Shown here one piece after another: positions 18,375 to 27,619 of a stretch of 64,000 nucleotides of DNA. Every line of letters starts with the position of its first letter. The stretch's first letter is position 1. The notes below the pieces were generated by a model. It was given only the letters and a program-made list of their open reading frames with translations, ran no database searches and was not told the DNA's origin. The translations under genes were made by a program, and so were the position numbers. Source of the DNA: Bradyrhizobium sp. SZCCT0153 (GTDB taxonomy: Bacteria; Pseudomonadota; Alphaproteobacteria; Rhizobiales; Xanthobacteraceae); contig NZ_JAFCKS010000004.1 of assembly GCF_018129995.1 (NCBI RefSeq), positions 496,001 through 560,000 on the forward strand, written 5' to 3'.

Positions 18375-19100
18375 ATGGTAGTGAAAGACCGACTGAAATC
18401 GTTCGTGAGGTCAGCAGGATACGAAATTCGCCGTCATCATCCGAATTTGGCGGAGTTCCTCCGATCCCGTTCCGTAAACCTTGTTCTGGACGTCGGAGCG
18501 AACGAGGGCCAGTTCGTACACGATCTCAAATCCCAAGGTTATGCAGGGAGGATCGTCTCCTTCGAGCCTGTGGTTGATGTGTTCAAGAGACTCGAGAAAG
18601 GGTGCGAGGCCGATCAGAAATGGGAGTGCCGAAATTTGGCGCTGGGCGATATCAACGGTATCATCCAGATCAATGTGAGCAAGAACACGGCGATGAGCTC
18701 GATCGTCAGCCAGACAGAGATCGGTCGGAACAGCATCTACGAATCCCAGGTGGTTCGCGTCGACAAGGTCCGGATCGCCACGCTCGATTCGATATTTGAG
18801 GAGTTCGTCGGCGAGCGTGTTTTCCTGAAGGTTGATACGCAGGGATTTGAGCAAAGCGTCCTGCGCGGGGGGGCAAACTCGCTTCATCGCCTGGTTGGCG
18901 TCCAACTCGAATTGCCGCTGATCCATCTTTATGAGGATACCTGGAAGTTCGATGAAGCACTCCGCTTCATGCGTGAGGCTGGCTTTACGCTGAGCCAGCT
19001 GCGTCCGGTGACCTACTACTCCCGGGATCCAGCGTCGCTGCTCGAGGTAGATTGCCTATTTAGGCGGACTGATTACGCCGATGGTCTCAGCTACGATTAA
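18375..19100 (+). CDS. FkbM-family SAM-dependent methyltransferase
   Basis: This 241-residue protein is preceded by GGAGCAG. The SAM-binding motif I is LVLDVGANEGQFVHDL (~residues 35-50), followed by acidic VSFEPV. The FkbM hallmark VFLKVDTQGFEQSVLRGG (~155-172) and LELPLIHLYE are also present. FkbM enzymes O-methylate sugars or related hydroxyls. Here a sugar of the exopolysaccharide is the likely target. It is third in the 15733-19100 unit and convergent with the flippase gene. Confidence 0.9.
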   Translation: MVVKDRLKSFVRSAGYEIRRHHPNLAEFLRSRSVNLVLDVGANEGQFVHDLKSQGYAGRIVSFEPVVDVFKRLEKGCEADQKWECRNLALGDINGIIQINVSKNTAMSSIVSQTEIGRNSIYESQVVRVDKVRIATLDSIFEEFVGERVFLKVDTQGFEQSVLRGGANSLHRLVGVQLELPLIHLYEDTWKFDEALRFMREAGFTLSQLRPVTYYSRDPASLLEVDCLFRRTDYADGLSYD

Positions 19101-19136
19101 TTGCCGAACATTCCTGAGATCGTTCTGAATCTGCGA

Positions 19137-20423
19137 TTAGGCGCCCACTCGGCGGGAATAGGCGCTCGAGATCGGGAAGCCGAACAGCAACCAGTAGCGC
19201 CATAGTGCCATGATGAGCGACGTCAACAGGATCGCCACTCCGGCGCCATGGAGTCCGGCGAGCGGCAACAGCGCCAATTGTGCTATCACTAGAACTCCTA
19301 CCGAGGTCAGGTTCGTGACCGTCGTCAGGCGGTCAAGATGCGCTGTAAACAAGGCCAAGACGCCGAAATCGGCCATATAGCGAACAGCCAGTCCAGCGAC
19401 GATCAACCAGAATGCCGACCACTGGACGACGAGCGCGGGCTGAGCGACCCATGGCAGAAGGACCTGGAAGGCAAATCCGACCGCCGTGCTGAGCGCAGCG
19501 GTCGCGAGCGCGGTTGTCCGCAGGAAGCGCCAGGCCAGCTGACGGTGCGCCGAGGGGCCGCTGGTCCGATATGCGCTGATCAGCGATGGGCGCTGCTTTT
19601 GTTGAAGGACCAGAGCCAGGAAGGTGGTTGCGGAACTGCCGACCGTCCAGAAAAGGAAGTAGATGCCGGCGACTTTCAAACCCAGGAACAGTGTGATCAG
19701 GTAACGGTCGATATACTGGCTCGTAATAAAGCCGAGGTCGCTCAACAGCATGAGGAAGGACTTTCGGATCGCGTCGGTGATCACTGAACGCCTGAACGGC
19801 CGGAAGAAGGATGCCAGCCATGGCCATGACCGGCTCAGGAAAGCGAACAGCCCCACCGAGGCAACGCCTCCCACCAACCAGAAGCCGAACAGATACGGAA
19901 GCGATCTGAAGCTGGTGTCCCAAATGGCGAGCGGAACATAGAAGAGGATCCAGGCCGCGCCGCGGATGAAACCGATGGCGTTCGCCCAGACGTGCCGCTG
20001 CAGGCTGGAAAGGAGGTAGAAAATGTCGTTGCCAACATGCTCGAACATGATCACGGCGACGATGAGGATCCAGAGAGGCGGAGTGCCGAAGAGGACGGTG
20101 ACCAGCGTCGTGATCGTCAGAAGAACCGCGTACGCTAAGACCACGAAGCACCAATAGTGGCGCATGCTGTCGATCATTTCGCTGGTGGAGGCCGTTACGG
20201 CGTCGCGCATCAGCAGGTGGTTCATACCGAGATTGACCACGATCGGAACGGCTGCGATCGCGCCGGCGGCGAGGCCATAGAGACCCAGCGACGACAGATC
20301 AAGATAGCGAGCAATGAACAGGGTGAGGCCGAATTTGCAGCCCATGACGCTCGCCCGCATGGCCATGACCATTAGATCGACGAGGAGGCGGCTGGGAGAG
20401 TCGTTCAAGGCTGGTGTGCTCAT
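19137..20423 (-). CDS. Polysaccharide flippase (Wzx / MATE-like)
   Basis: This 428-residue integral membrane protein has about twelve hydrophobic helices, of the polysaccharide biosynthesis protein/Wzx type (N-terminus LLVDLMVMAMRASVMGCKFGLTLFIARY, then GLYGLAAGAIAAVPIVVNLGMNHLL). It would move the lipid-linked repeat unit across the inner membrane. It is downstream of the GT2 gene (20643) on the same strand with a 220-base gap. A second flippase gene lies at 61348. Confidence 0.85.
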   Translation of the reverse strand: MSTPALNDSPSRLLVDLMVMAMRASVMGCKFGLTLFIARYLDLSSLGLYGLAAGAIAAVPIVVNLGMNHLLMRDAVTASTSEMIDSMRHYWCFVVLAYAVLLTITTLVTVLFGTPPLWILIVAVIMFEHVGNDIFYLLSSLQRHVWANAIGFIRGAAWILFYVPLAIWDTSFRSLPYLFGFWLVGGVASVGLFAFLSRSWPWLASFFRPFRRSVITDAIRKSFLMLLSDLGFITSQYIDRYLITLFLGLKVAGIYFLFWTVGSSATTFLALVLQQKQRPSLISAYRTSGPSAHRQLAWRFLRTTALATAALSTAVGFAFQVLLPWVAQPALVVQWSAFWLIVAGLAVRYMADFGVLALFTAHLDRLTTVTNLTSVGVLVIAQLALLPLAGLHGAGVAILLTSLIMALWRYWLLFGFPISSAYSRRVGA

Positions 20424-20642
20424 GATGCAGGCAATGAATCAGGCATAACAGATCACCATCGCATTCATCTCGCGTCCGGTCCGCTCGATCGGAAAACCAA
20501 TGACTCCCGGGGGAGCCTATGGGTGCGAGAACCGGCCGAATTTGAGAGGCATCAATAACGGTTTAAGCCGACAAATGTGGCCGACAGTGCTTGCTGTCAG
20601 ACTCGTGGGTCGGGAAACGGACCACAATCCGTGCGGTTACCG

Positions 20643-21719
20643 TCAAGCGAGTTGTTCCGGTGTGCTGCGCCTCAGGCGACGCAAGCGGGCGGCGAGAAAC
20701 GGCGGACAAAGGGCGACAGCAACGAAACGAAGGACGGCTTGCAGGCTGACGCCATGAAGATCCCGGCGAAATTGCCAAGCCACGCTCGACATCTCCACTA
20801 TGCTCGCACCGCCTTTACGAAAATCTGTCAGCGTGATCAGTCCCCGACGCGCAAAGCAGCGCCTGGCCTGGAGCTGGACGGTTTTGCGCAGCTGTGTGTC
20901 CTGGACACTGGATTCGGCAGTCTGCGCGATCAAATCGGCTACCTTGCGTGCGTCGTGCAGAAGCTGCTCCACCCCCAATCGAGCCGTCTCAGAATCCTCG
21001 TGATAGGTGTAGGTCGCACAGGCCTCGTTGATGAGACCTGCTTTGCCGAGAAGTAGCAGCGGCGCCCAGGCAGCGACGTCGGCCGTGTGCGGCAGATCCA
21101 GCGGGATGCCGCCGCGCTCGCGCAGGAGGGCAGTGCGCATCACCACGCCGCATACGTTAACGGTGATCTGGTCGGTCAGGAACGCATTCAGAATCGTGGT
21201 GCCGTCCCGAATGCCTGTATCGAGAGTCCGACTGACGCGTGGAGGGCGCGTCTGGCCGAGCGAGGCCGCATGTAGATTGCTTAGGGTAATGACGATTGGA
21301 AGTTGCGGGTGTTGGTCGATGAGGGCAACGCATCGCTCGAGCAGCGACGGCATTATTCTGTCGTCATCGGAGACGAGGATGATGTATTCGCCTCGAGCAT
21401 TCGCGAGACATGCATTCCAATTCGGGAGCAGGCCGATGTTCGTTTCCTGGGTGATGACGCGTAATCGTGGGTCGCTAAAGTCGTTCAAGGTCTGTGCGGT
21501 ATCATCTGGCGAAGCATTGTTCGAAACGAGGACCTCGAAATGGGGGTAGGTCTGCGCCAGGGCCGACGCGACGCATCCCTTCAATAGGGCGGCACGGTTA
21601 TACGTGGGAATTGCAATCGTCACATAGGGATGGCTTGTCGTGGCCGGAGGCATACGACTCGCGATTGCATTCGCAATATTCGAGGGCGGACACTCCGTGA
21701 TATTTGCCGAATGTGTCAT
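20643..21719 (-). CDS. Glycosyltransferase family 2
   Basis: The GT-A core is clear: HPYVTIAIPTYNRAALL, VLVSNNASPDDT and the metal motif YIILVSDDDR (DxD). This is a typical inner-membrane-associated EPS glycosyltransferase. The start is uncertain. The ATG at 21719 gives 358 residues, an upstream in-frame ATG at 21860 would add 47 Arg/Asp-rich residues, and a third at 21653 gives a minimal enzyme. None has a strong RBS. A palindrome lies at 21927-21940. Confidence 0.8.
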   Translation of the reverse strand: MTHSANITECPPSNIANAIASRMPPATTSHPYVTIAIPTYNRAALLKGCVASALAQTYPHFEVLVSNNASPDDTAQTLNDFSDPRLRVITQETNIGLLPNWNACLANARGEYIILVSDDDRIMPSLLERCVALIDQHPQLPIVITLSNLHAASLGQTRPPRVSRTLDTGIRDGTTILNAFLTDQITVNVCGVVMRTALLRERGGIPLDLPHTADVAAWAPLLLLGKAGLINEACATYTYHEDSETARLGVEQLLHDARKVADLIAQTAESSVQDTQLRKTVQLQARRCFARRGLITLTDFRKGGASIVEMSSVAWQFRRDLHGVSLQAVLRFVAVALCPPFLAARLRRLRRSTPEQLA

Positions 21720-22069
21720 GGAATTTCGATTGTCAGACCTGTCGTCGCGACAATCGCCATGAGACGCTCGGTCCGGTATTGTTTGGTTCCCGATCGAAAG
21801 TGAACTTCCTGGAATGCACGGCCGGCTCCTTCCACGTGTGAAATCGCACAAGGGCGTCATGGACGGCGAACGGCATCATTCTGGGCGCGCCCGGCATCAT
21901 CTAGACTGCGACAGACGGGGTCCGAGTTGACGGCTATCAATTCCGTCGCCCGTTGTTCGTCAAGCCGCGGCTGCTTGCGTGAAGGCGTTCCTCACGGGCT
22001 GGCGCAAGCGAGCATGCGAGGGCCGTGAAACGGCGCCCCGAGGTTTTGTTCTATCCCATCGCGAGAAAA
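21720..22069. other. Intergenic region upstream of GT2 gene
   Basis: Apart from palindrome 3 (21927-21940) I see no supported gene. The last ~130 bases follow the stop of the 830-residue protein's operon neighbour and contain no clear terminator. Confidence 0.45.
21927..21940. promoter_or_regulatory. EPS-locus palindrome 3, TTGACGGCTATCAA
   Basis: Half-sites TTGAC and ATCAA (reverse complement TTGAT) show one mismatch to perfect symmetry. It is upstream of the GT2 gene on the minus strand, 67 bases from the in-frame ATG at 21860. Confidence 0.65.
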
Positions 22070-24562
22070 CTAGTGTTGGGCAGGCAACGAGAGCGTCTGC
22101 GCGAGTGAAGCGTTCGGATCGGCCGCGAGAGGCCCGTTCGTCACCGCGCTGGTTGTGATCGCATCGGTTGCGGCATATTGGTTCATTAGCGCAACCGCCT
22201 GACTTGCACTGCTCAGCAGGGACGCCGAGGCAGAGCTCGCCGGCTTTGCAACCAAAGACACATTGTCATAGAGCGCACCGAGCCCGTCACTGCCTTGGCC
22301 CGCGACCTCGCGGAATGTCACGCGGTCCTGCCCGCCTGTACCGGTCACCGTGAAATCATAGTTTTGCCAGGTGCTGTCGGGAGGAACCAGCCCAACGACC
22401 GAGCCATTCCAGAGGACTTCGATCGAGCAGGTCGAGCTTGTGAATCCCGGGCGCGAGCGCGCATCGAAGGAAAGGACGTATTGCTGCCCCGCCACGGTTT
22501 TCACATCCTGGTAAAGTCCGTCACGGGCTCCAGCATAGTCCAATTCGCCGTAGTTGACGCCGTCGCTCGCTTTCACGCCATTTAGATTGTTCCAGAGCTC
22601 GATGGTTCCGCCACTGATGGCGTGCCAGCCTGGGATAGCATCGAAGGCCCCCCAGCGGCCGCCTTGGAGTGGCGTCAGCGAGGATGACTCGAACGATCCG
22701 TTCACCAGGAGAGTCTTATCCGCGCCCCCCGGTAGTGAATCGGCTGGCGTCGCCGTGGCGACGGTGAGCTCGATATTGTCATAGAGGGCACCCAGGCCGT
22801 CGCTGCCCTGGCTAGCTACTTCGCGGAAGGCAAGGCGATCGTTGCTGCCGGTGCCTACGACCTTGAAATCATAGGCGTCCCAACTACTGCCAGGCGGAAC
22901 GGTCGCAATGACTGAGCCATTCCACAAAACTTCGATCGAGCAGGTCGCGCCGGTGAAGCCGGGCCGTGACCGCGCATCGAAGGACAGTTGATAAACTTGT
23001 CCCGCGACGGTCTTGACGTCCTGGTAGAATCCATCTCGGGCGCCGGCATAGTCGAGCTCGCCAAAATTGCCGCCGTCGCTCGCCTTGACTCCGCCAAGAT
23101 TGTTCCAGAGCTCGATCGTGCCGCCGGAGATCGCGGTCCAGCCGGACACCGACTTGTAGGCTCCCCAACGGCCGCCAGCGAAGGGCGCCAAGGACGTTGC
23201 CTCGAACGACCCGTTGACAAGCAAGTTCTTTCCATTTGCCGGTGGTGAGGTGACGGGCGCGCTCACCGTCACATTCAGGGCGGCAGATTTCGTGCTGACG
23301 TTGCCCGCAGCGTCAGTGGCCATCGCAGCAAAGGCATGGTTCCCGGTAGCCAACTGGGCCGTTGTCAGGCGCCAAGCGCCGCCCGCGTCAGCAGTGGTCG
23401 TGCCAATCACGGTCGTTCCCTCAACGACCTTAACCGTGCTTCCCGCTTCCGCCGTGCCGCCCAATGTCAGTTGCCTGGTGTTGGTCGTCTTGGTCGCGAC
23501 GGTACCACTGTCCGGTGTGAATGCGGCAATCTTGGGGGCTGCTGGCGCAAGCGTGTCCACAAGGATACTGCGAGAAGCGGATTTTGAACTGACGTTGCCT
23601 GCAGCGTCTGTGGCGGTTGCGGTGAAAGCATGATTGCCGTCCGGCAATTGGGCAGTGGTCAGGCTCCAGGTGCCGCTCGCACTGGCCTTGGCCGTGCCAA
23701 TTGCGGTGGTGCCCTCAAATACCTTGATTGTGCTGCCCGCTTCTGCCGTTCCGCTCAACGTCAATTGCTTGACGTTGGTGATGTTGTCTCCGGCGGTACC
23801 TGTATCCGGCGTGATTGCGACTATCGTGGGCGATGCCGGTGCCAGCGTGTCGGAAGGCTCGACTGGAGGAGAAGATCCAAACAACGGCGGAGGCAAGTCT
23901 GCCTGGAACGCCGCAGTGCTCATGGAATAGTAACCGATCGTCTTCCACTGGGTTGATAGCTCAACCCAGTTGCTGCCTCCGACACCTGGATTGTTGCTGT
24001 GGTCGGCAAGATACGGCGCTGTCGCGTTGCGCCACCAGTCCACGCCCACCATGCCCACCAGCTTCGCGTTGGGATCGGTCTTCCTCATGTCCATCTGGAC
24101 GTAAACGCCGTCGACCGTGCCAGCTGCGTAGGTCCCGCGCGATCCATACCAGAAATGATCGTTGTATCCGGTCGAAGGCGCATCAAAGCTCGCCGCTCCG
24201 TTTGACAGGCGAGTCACCGTCATCGGATAAGCTGAGTTACCGGCGAAATCAGAGACGAAATGCCCGCCTCCGATGCCAAGCTTTGACTGGTCCTGAACCA
24301 GCAACCACTGGCCGGTCTCCTTGATGTGCACGTAGGTTCTTGCGTTCGCGACTTCGATGTCCGAACTTGGGGACGCTGGAGCCCCTTCCTCCGTATAGAC
24401 CTGCCCCCAACCTTCGACCGCGGTGAAGCCGGCGGGCGGGGTCATCTGACCGCCAGGATTCCAACCCTTGTACCAACTGTAGCTGTGCGGAACACCGGCA
24501 GGATACCCCTCGCTGAGCCCAAGCGTGTTCTGTTTGATCAGCTCCGATAGCGAAATCCCCAT
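22070..24562 (-). CDS. Large multi-domain protein: YPAG...VGADWWR domain (paralogue 3), two Ig-like and two carbohydrate-binding-like domains; probable type I secretion substrate
   Basis: Start ATG 24562 follows AGGAAAG. Of 830 residues: 1-~228 are the shared unknown domain (WLLVQDQSK, VYVQMDMRKTDP, VGVDWWR, NPGVGGSNWVELS). Residues ~242-337 and ~338-434 are two bacterial Ig-like repeats (GTAEAGSTIKVFEGTTAIG, ATDAAGNVS). Residues ~445-602 and ~615-772 are two nearly identical DUF642/galactose-binding-like domains (LLVNGSFE, GGTIELWNN, FGELDYAGARDG, LSFDARSRPGF). The ~58-residue tail has ALMNQYAATDA and hydrophobic/small residues to the end. There is no N-terminal signal peptide, so export through the 39632/41735 type I system by the C-terminal tail is plausible but inferred. 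Likely a matrix or cell-surface sugar-binding protein. Confidence 0.82.
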   Translation of the reverse strand: MGISLSELIKQNTLGLSEGYPAGVPHSYSWYKGWNPGGQMTPPAGFTAVEGWGQVYTEEGAPASPSSDIEVANARTYVHIKETGQWLLVQDQSKLGIGGGHFVSDFAGNSAYPMTVTRLSNGAASFDAPSTGYNDHFWYGSRGTYAAGTVDGVYVQMDMRKTDPNAKLVGMVGVDWWRNATAPYLADHSNNPGVGGSNWVELSTQWKTIGYYSMSTAAFQADLPPPLFGSSPPVEPSDTLAPASPTIVAITPDTGTAGDNITNVKQLTLSGTAEAGSTIKVFEGTTAIGTAKASASGTWSLTTAQLPDGNHAFTATATDAAGNVSSKSASRSILVDTLAPAAPKIAAFTPDSGTVATKTTNTRQLTLGGTAEAGSTVKVVEGTTVIGTTTADAGGAWRLTTAQLATGNHAFAAMATDAAGNVSTKSAALNVTVSAPVTSPPANGKNLLVNGSFEATSLAPFAGGRWGAYKSVSGWTAISGGTIELWNNLGGVKASDGGNFGELDYAGARDGFYQDVKTVAGQVYQLSFDARSRPGFTGATCSIEVLWNGSVIATVPPGSSWDAYDFKVVGTGSNDRLAFREVASQGSDGLGALYDNIELTVATATPADSLPGGADKTLLVNGSFESSSLTPLQGGRWGAFDAIPGWHAISGGTIELWNNLNGVKASDGVNYGELDYAGARDGLYQDVKTVAGQQYVLSFDARSRPGFTSSTCSIEVLWNGSVVGLVPPDSTWQNYDFTVTGTGGQDRVTFREVAGQGSDGLGALYDNVSLVAKPASSASASLLSSASQAVALMNQYAATDAITTSAVTNGPLAADPNASLAQTLSLPAQH

Positions 24563-25364
24563 TTCACTTTCCTAGTCGTTCGAATGTGTGAATGTGAGAC
24601 AACGTTTAAAGCTGCCCGCGAACGTGCGAGGACAGAACGCACAATCGACGTTTCGCCGTTCGCGCCAACTAAACGCTGTTTCTGCTGATACTCGAAAGTT
24701 GCAAGAACCGGCCGGACGCCCTGCGGCCATCGTCTCGCATTACCGAAATCGGACTTGCCGAATCACCTTGAGCCTTTCCACAAAGCATGAACCAAGCCGC
24801 AGTAAAGTTCAATCGACGCGTCGCAACGAACTCTTCACAGCTTCTGCGACTGCACTCATTTTGAGCAACCGGTCGTCAGCGCAACGACCTGCAAATGCAA
24901 CCTAGCGCATTCCCGAGTTCACGCTCGCAACAGAATCTGTCGTCAATGTGATTGATTTGTTGCGGAATGAGGTGGCAGTGAGGCGCTCTCCCATCATCGC
25001 CGTCTAATGGTGGCGTTTGCGGCTTGAGGCAGCAGGAGCTATTTTATCACCACGTTTGCTATCACGAGGAAATACCGGCTGTTTTTGTGTTTGGCTCGCT
25101 GTGGTGTGGTCGCATGTTGAGCGCATTGCGTCGAATTGTCCCGCCTCAGTGAGACGCATGCCGTTTCCGACATTTGAAGCTTTGAGCATCGACCCTTCGA
25201 CGGGTGCGGTGGTCGAAATCCCTGCGACGAGAGGTTTCCGCACCTCTTATTGTTGCGCCGCTCATTATTGAGCATCGTCAACTCGATTGGAACGGTTGGG
25301 TCTAACCGAGAGGAAAGGCGTCTCTTCTGTGGTTCGCCGAAAGGGTTCGAGACGGAGGCATCAC
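24563..25364. other. Long divergent intergenic region
   Basis: About 800 bases lie between the divergent starts at 24562 and 25365. Both should have promoters here. I find palindrome 4 (25268-25281) near the + strand gene but no copy near 24562. Open frames in this stretch are short and lack supporting motifs. Base composition is more AT-rich than the flanking genes. Confidence 0.5.
25268..25281. promoter_or_regulatory. EPS-locus palindrome 4, TTGAGCATCGTCAA (imperfect)
   Basis: Half-sites are TTGAG and GTCAA. It is the weakest of the eight copies but is positioned as expected, 84 bases before the GTG start at 25365. Confidence 0.55.
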
Positions 25365-27569
25365 GTGATCGGCTTTCGTGCACAGACCGGAATTTCGAGT
25401 GTTCTATCGGACTGGCTCGATCTTGCGCGCGGCCTCGCTGCCGTCGAGGTGCTGGCATTCCATTCCTATCAGTTGATGTTCATGGAGAAGCTGCCGGGCG
25501 AGAGTTACGACCCGGCAATGAGAGCGGTCTATTCCATTCTGTGGGCAGCAAGCGCGAATGGCCCCGCGGCTGTTCTCGTGTTCTTTGTTTTGAGCGGTTA
25601 CCTTGTGGGAGGGCCAGCTCTGGTTGGAGCCTTGCGAGGACGGCTGAACGCTGTTGACTATTTCTCGGCGCGCTTATCGCGCCTCTATGTCGTGCTCCTG
25701 CCTGCGCTGACGATATCCTTCTGCCTCTATATCTCGGCGCGGCAGTCAGCGGGGTGGCAGGTATATGTGTCCTCGCATCAGGACGTCTACAATAATGCGG
25801 TCATCTTTCACGCGCCTGTTGGCGCGGCCGCCGCGATCTGCAACGGCCTGTTTTTCCAGACGATAGCCTGTTCGGAATTCGCAGGAAATGCGGCCCTCTG
25901 GAGCTTGTCGAACGAATTCTGGTACTATGTGTTGTTTTTTGCGCTGATTTCGGTGCGTAAGAAACCGGCCTACATCGCGATGATCTTCACGGTCTTCGGG
26001 CTGTTTGCGCTCGCCGAACACCATGACGCGGGCGGCACGCATGTCGGTCTGAAGTTTGTCTTCTTTTTTTTCATCTGGTGCTTCGGCGTGATCGCCTATG
26101 CGGTGATTGCGCCGGCCTGGGCGTGGTGTTGCGGCTTTCTCTTGAGCATGACGGGACTGTATCTTCTCACGTTGAAGGGCATCTTCCCTCAATGGGCGTC
26201 GTTCAGCATGGTGGTCGGGTTAGGGACGGCCGCATTCATTGTTGGCATAGACCGTCTGAAGGTGCGTCTGCCTTCATTTCTTCGAGCCGGCAGGGAGCTC
26301 GCAAAGTTCAGCTTTTCCCTCTATGCGATTCACTATCCGATCCTGCTGCTCCTGAACGTCACCGCCGCCAGTGATCGCCAGGAATTCACGCTGGCCTCGG
26401 TCGGGCTTAACGCAAGTTTCATGCTGGCCTGCCTGTTCACAGCGGCAATCTTCTATCTCGTTTTTGAAGCCCGCACCCCAACGATCCGCGACTGGTTGAG
26501 GGCCAAGATGCTTCGCGGCTGGACCGACAGTCGTCTGCTGCATCCTACGGTGGCTGTTGACGCCGCCGCTCTGCCATACGCGCTCGGATCTGATCGTGCT
26601 GCGGTGCCCCCTGCTGCCGCCGGAGCCGGACCGTCCTTGCCGTCGGCTGCCTCTGGAATGCCGCTGAAGCAGGCAGAACCGTCGCGAGGGCACCTTGCAG
26701 CAGTCGCAACTCGAGTCCCGATGGTGTCGCTCAAGGACGGCCATGCATTGCCTCAGCTCGGCTTTGGAGCCTGGCAGGTCGACAACGCGATTGCGCCGGA
26801 AGTCATCACATCCGCGATCAACGCAGGCTATCGCTTGATCGACACGGCTGCGGATTATGGAAACGAGAGCGGAGTTGGCACGGCCCTGAAGCAGGTAAGA
26901 AACCAATTCTATATCACGACGAAGCTTCGCAATGAGGATCAGGGATACGATCGGACAATGCGTGCGTTTGACGCAAGCTCTGCTAGGTTGCAACTCGACG
27001 TTGTCGATCTCTATCTGATTCATTGGCCATGCCCTCAACGGCGGGCATATATCGAGACTTGGCGTGCGCTCATCGAGCTCCAGAAACAAGGACGTGTCCG
27101 GTCGATTGGTGTATCGAACTTCATGGCCGATCATCTGGAACGCATCGTGCATGAGACCGGCGTCGTACCAGCGGTCAATCAGGTCGAGCTGCATCCAGCG
27201 TTCCAACAGCGCGAGCTACGGAATATCCACGAGCGCTATGGCATCGTGACTCAGGCATGGAGTCCGCTCGGGCGGGGCGCGGCTCTCACCAATCCGAGAA
27301 TATTGGCCATCGCAGAACGGTGCGGCTGTTCGCCTGCGCAGATCGTGCTTCGCTGGCACCTCGAAAACGGCACGATCGCGATACCGAAATCGGCAAAGGC
27401 AGCTCGCATGGCCGAGAACATCGACCTGTTCGACTTTGAGTTGACCAGCGACGACCACGCCGTCATTTCGAGGCTCGATCGGCCTGATGGAAGAATCGGC
27501 CCCGATCCTGCATCCTATGGGCAAACGGGCTTATTTCGTCGACTGACCCGTCTCCTCTCGAGGACTTGA
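25365..27569 (+). CDS. Fusion protein: membrane acyltransferase 3 + cytoplasmic aldo/keto reductase
   Basis: GTG 25365 follows GGAGG by six bases; 734 residues. Residues ~10-375 are an acyltransferase-3 domain (WLDLARGLAAVEVLAFHS, VFFVLSGYLVGGP, LWSLSNEFWYYVLF, FSLYAIHYPILLLLN) with about ten TM helices. A linker of ~70 residues rich in Ala/Pro follows. From ~450 to the end is a complete aldo/keto reductase: LPQLGFGAWQ, Asp493 and Tyr498 in DTAADYG, Lys520 in TTKLRN, His553 in LIHWP, plus SIGVSNF and IPKSAK. All four catalytic residues are present. The frame runs unbroken across the junction. The reductase would sit at the cytoplasmic face and could make or trim the acyl group, or reduce a sugar precursor. 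I know of no family with this fusion. Confidence 0.9.
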   Translation: MIGFRAQTGISSVLSDWLDLARGLAAVEVLAFHSYQLMFMEKLPGESYDPAMRAVYSILWAASANGPAAVLVFFVLSGYLVGGPALVGALRGRLNAVDYFSARLSRLYVVLLPALTISFCLYISARQSAGWQVYVSSHQDVYNNAVIFHAPVGAAAAICNGLFFQTIACSEFAGNAALWSLSNEFWYYVLFFALISVRKKPAYIAMIFTVFGLFALAEHHDAGGTHVGLKFVFFFFIWCFGVIAYAVIAPAWAWCCGFLLSMTGLYLLTLKGIFPQWASFSMVVGLGTAAFIVGIDRLKVRLPSFLRAGRELAKFSFSLYAIHYPILLLLNVTAASDRQEFTLASVGLNASFMLACLFTAAIFYLVFEARTPTIRDWLRAKMLRGWTDSRLLHPTVAVDAAALPYALGSDRAAVPPAAAGAGPSLPSAASGMPLKQAEPSRGHLAAVATRVPMVSLKDGHALPQLGFGAWQVDNAIAPEVITSAINAGYRLIDTAADYGNESGVGTALKQVRNQFYITTKLRNEDQGYDRTMRAFDASSARLQLDVVDLYLIHWPCPQRRAYIETWRALIELQKQGRVRSIGVSNFMADHLERIVHETGVVPAVNQVELHPAFQQRELRNIHERYGIVTQAWSPLGRGAALTNPRILAIAERCGCSPAQIVLRWHLENGTIAIPKSAKAARMAENIDLFDFELTSDDHAVISRLDRPDGRIGPDPASYGQTGLFRRLTRLLSRT

Positions 27570-27619
27570 GGCAGCTCGGGTTTTGTCTTTCCGTGGCTGC
27601 CGGTTGAGCTCATATCGGC

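Noticed and set aside
24941..24953. Possible ninth palindrome near the 830-residue gene
   Set aside because: Only one half-site (GTCAA) is present; the other arm does not match.
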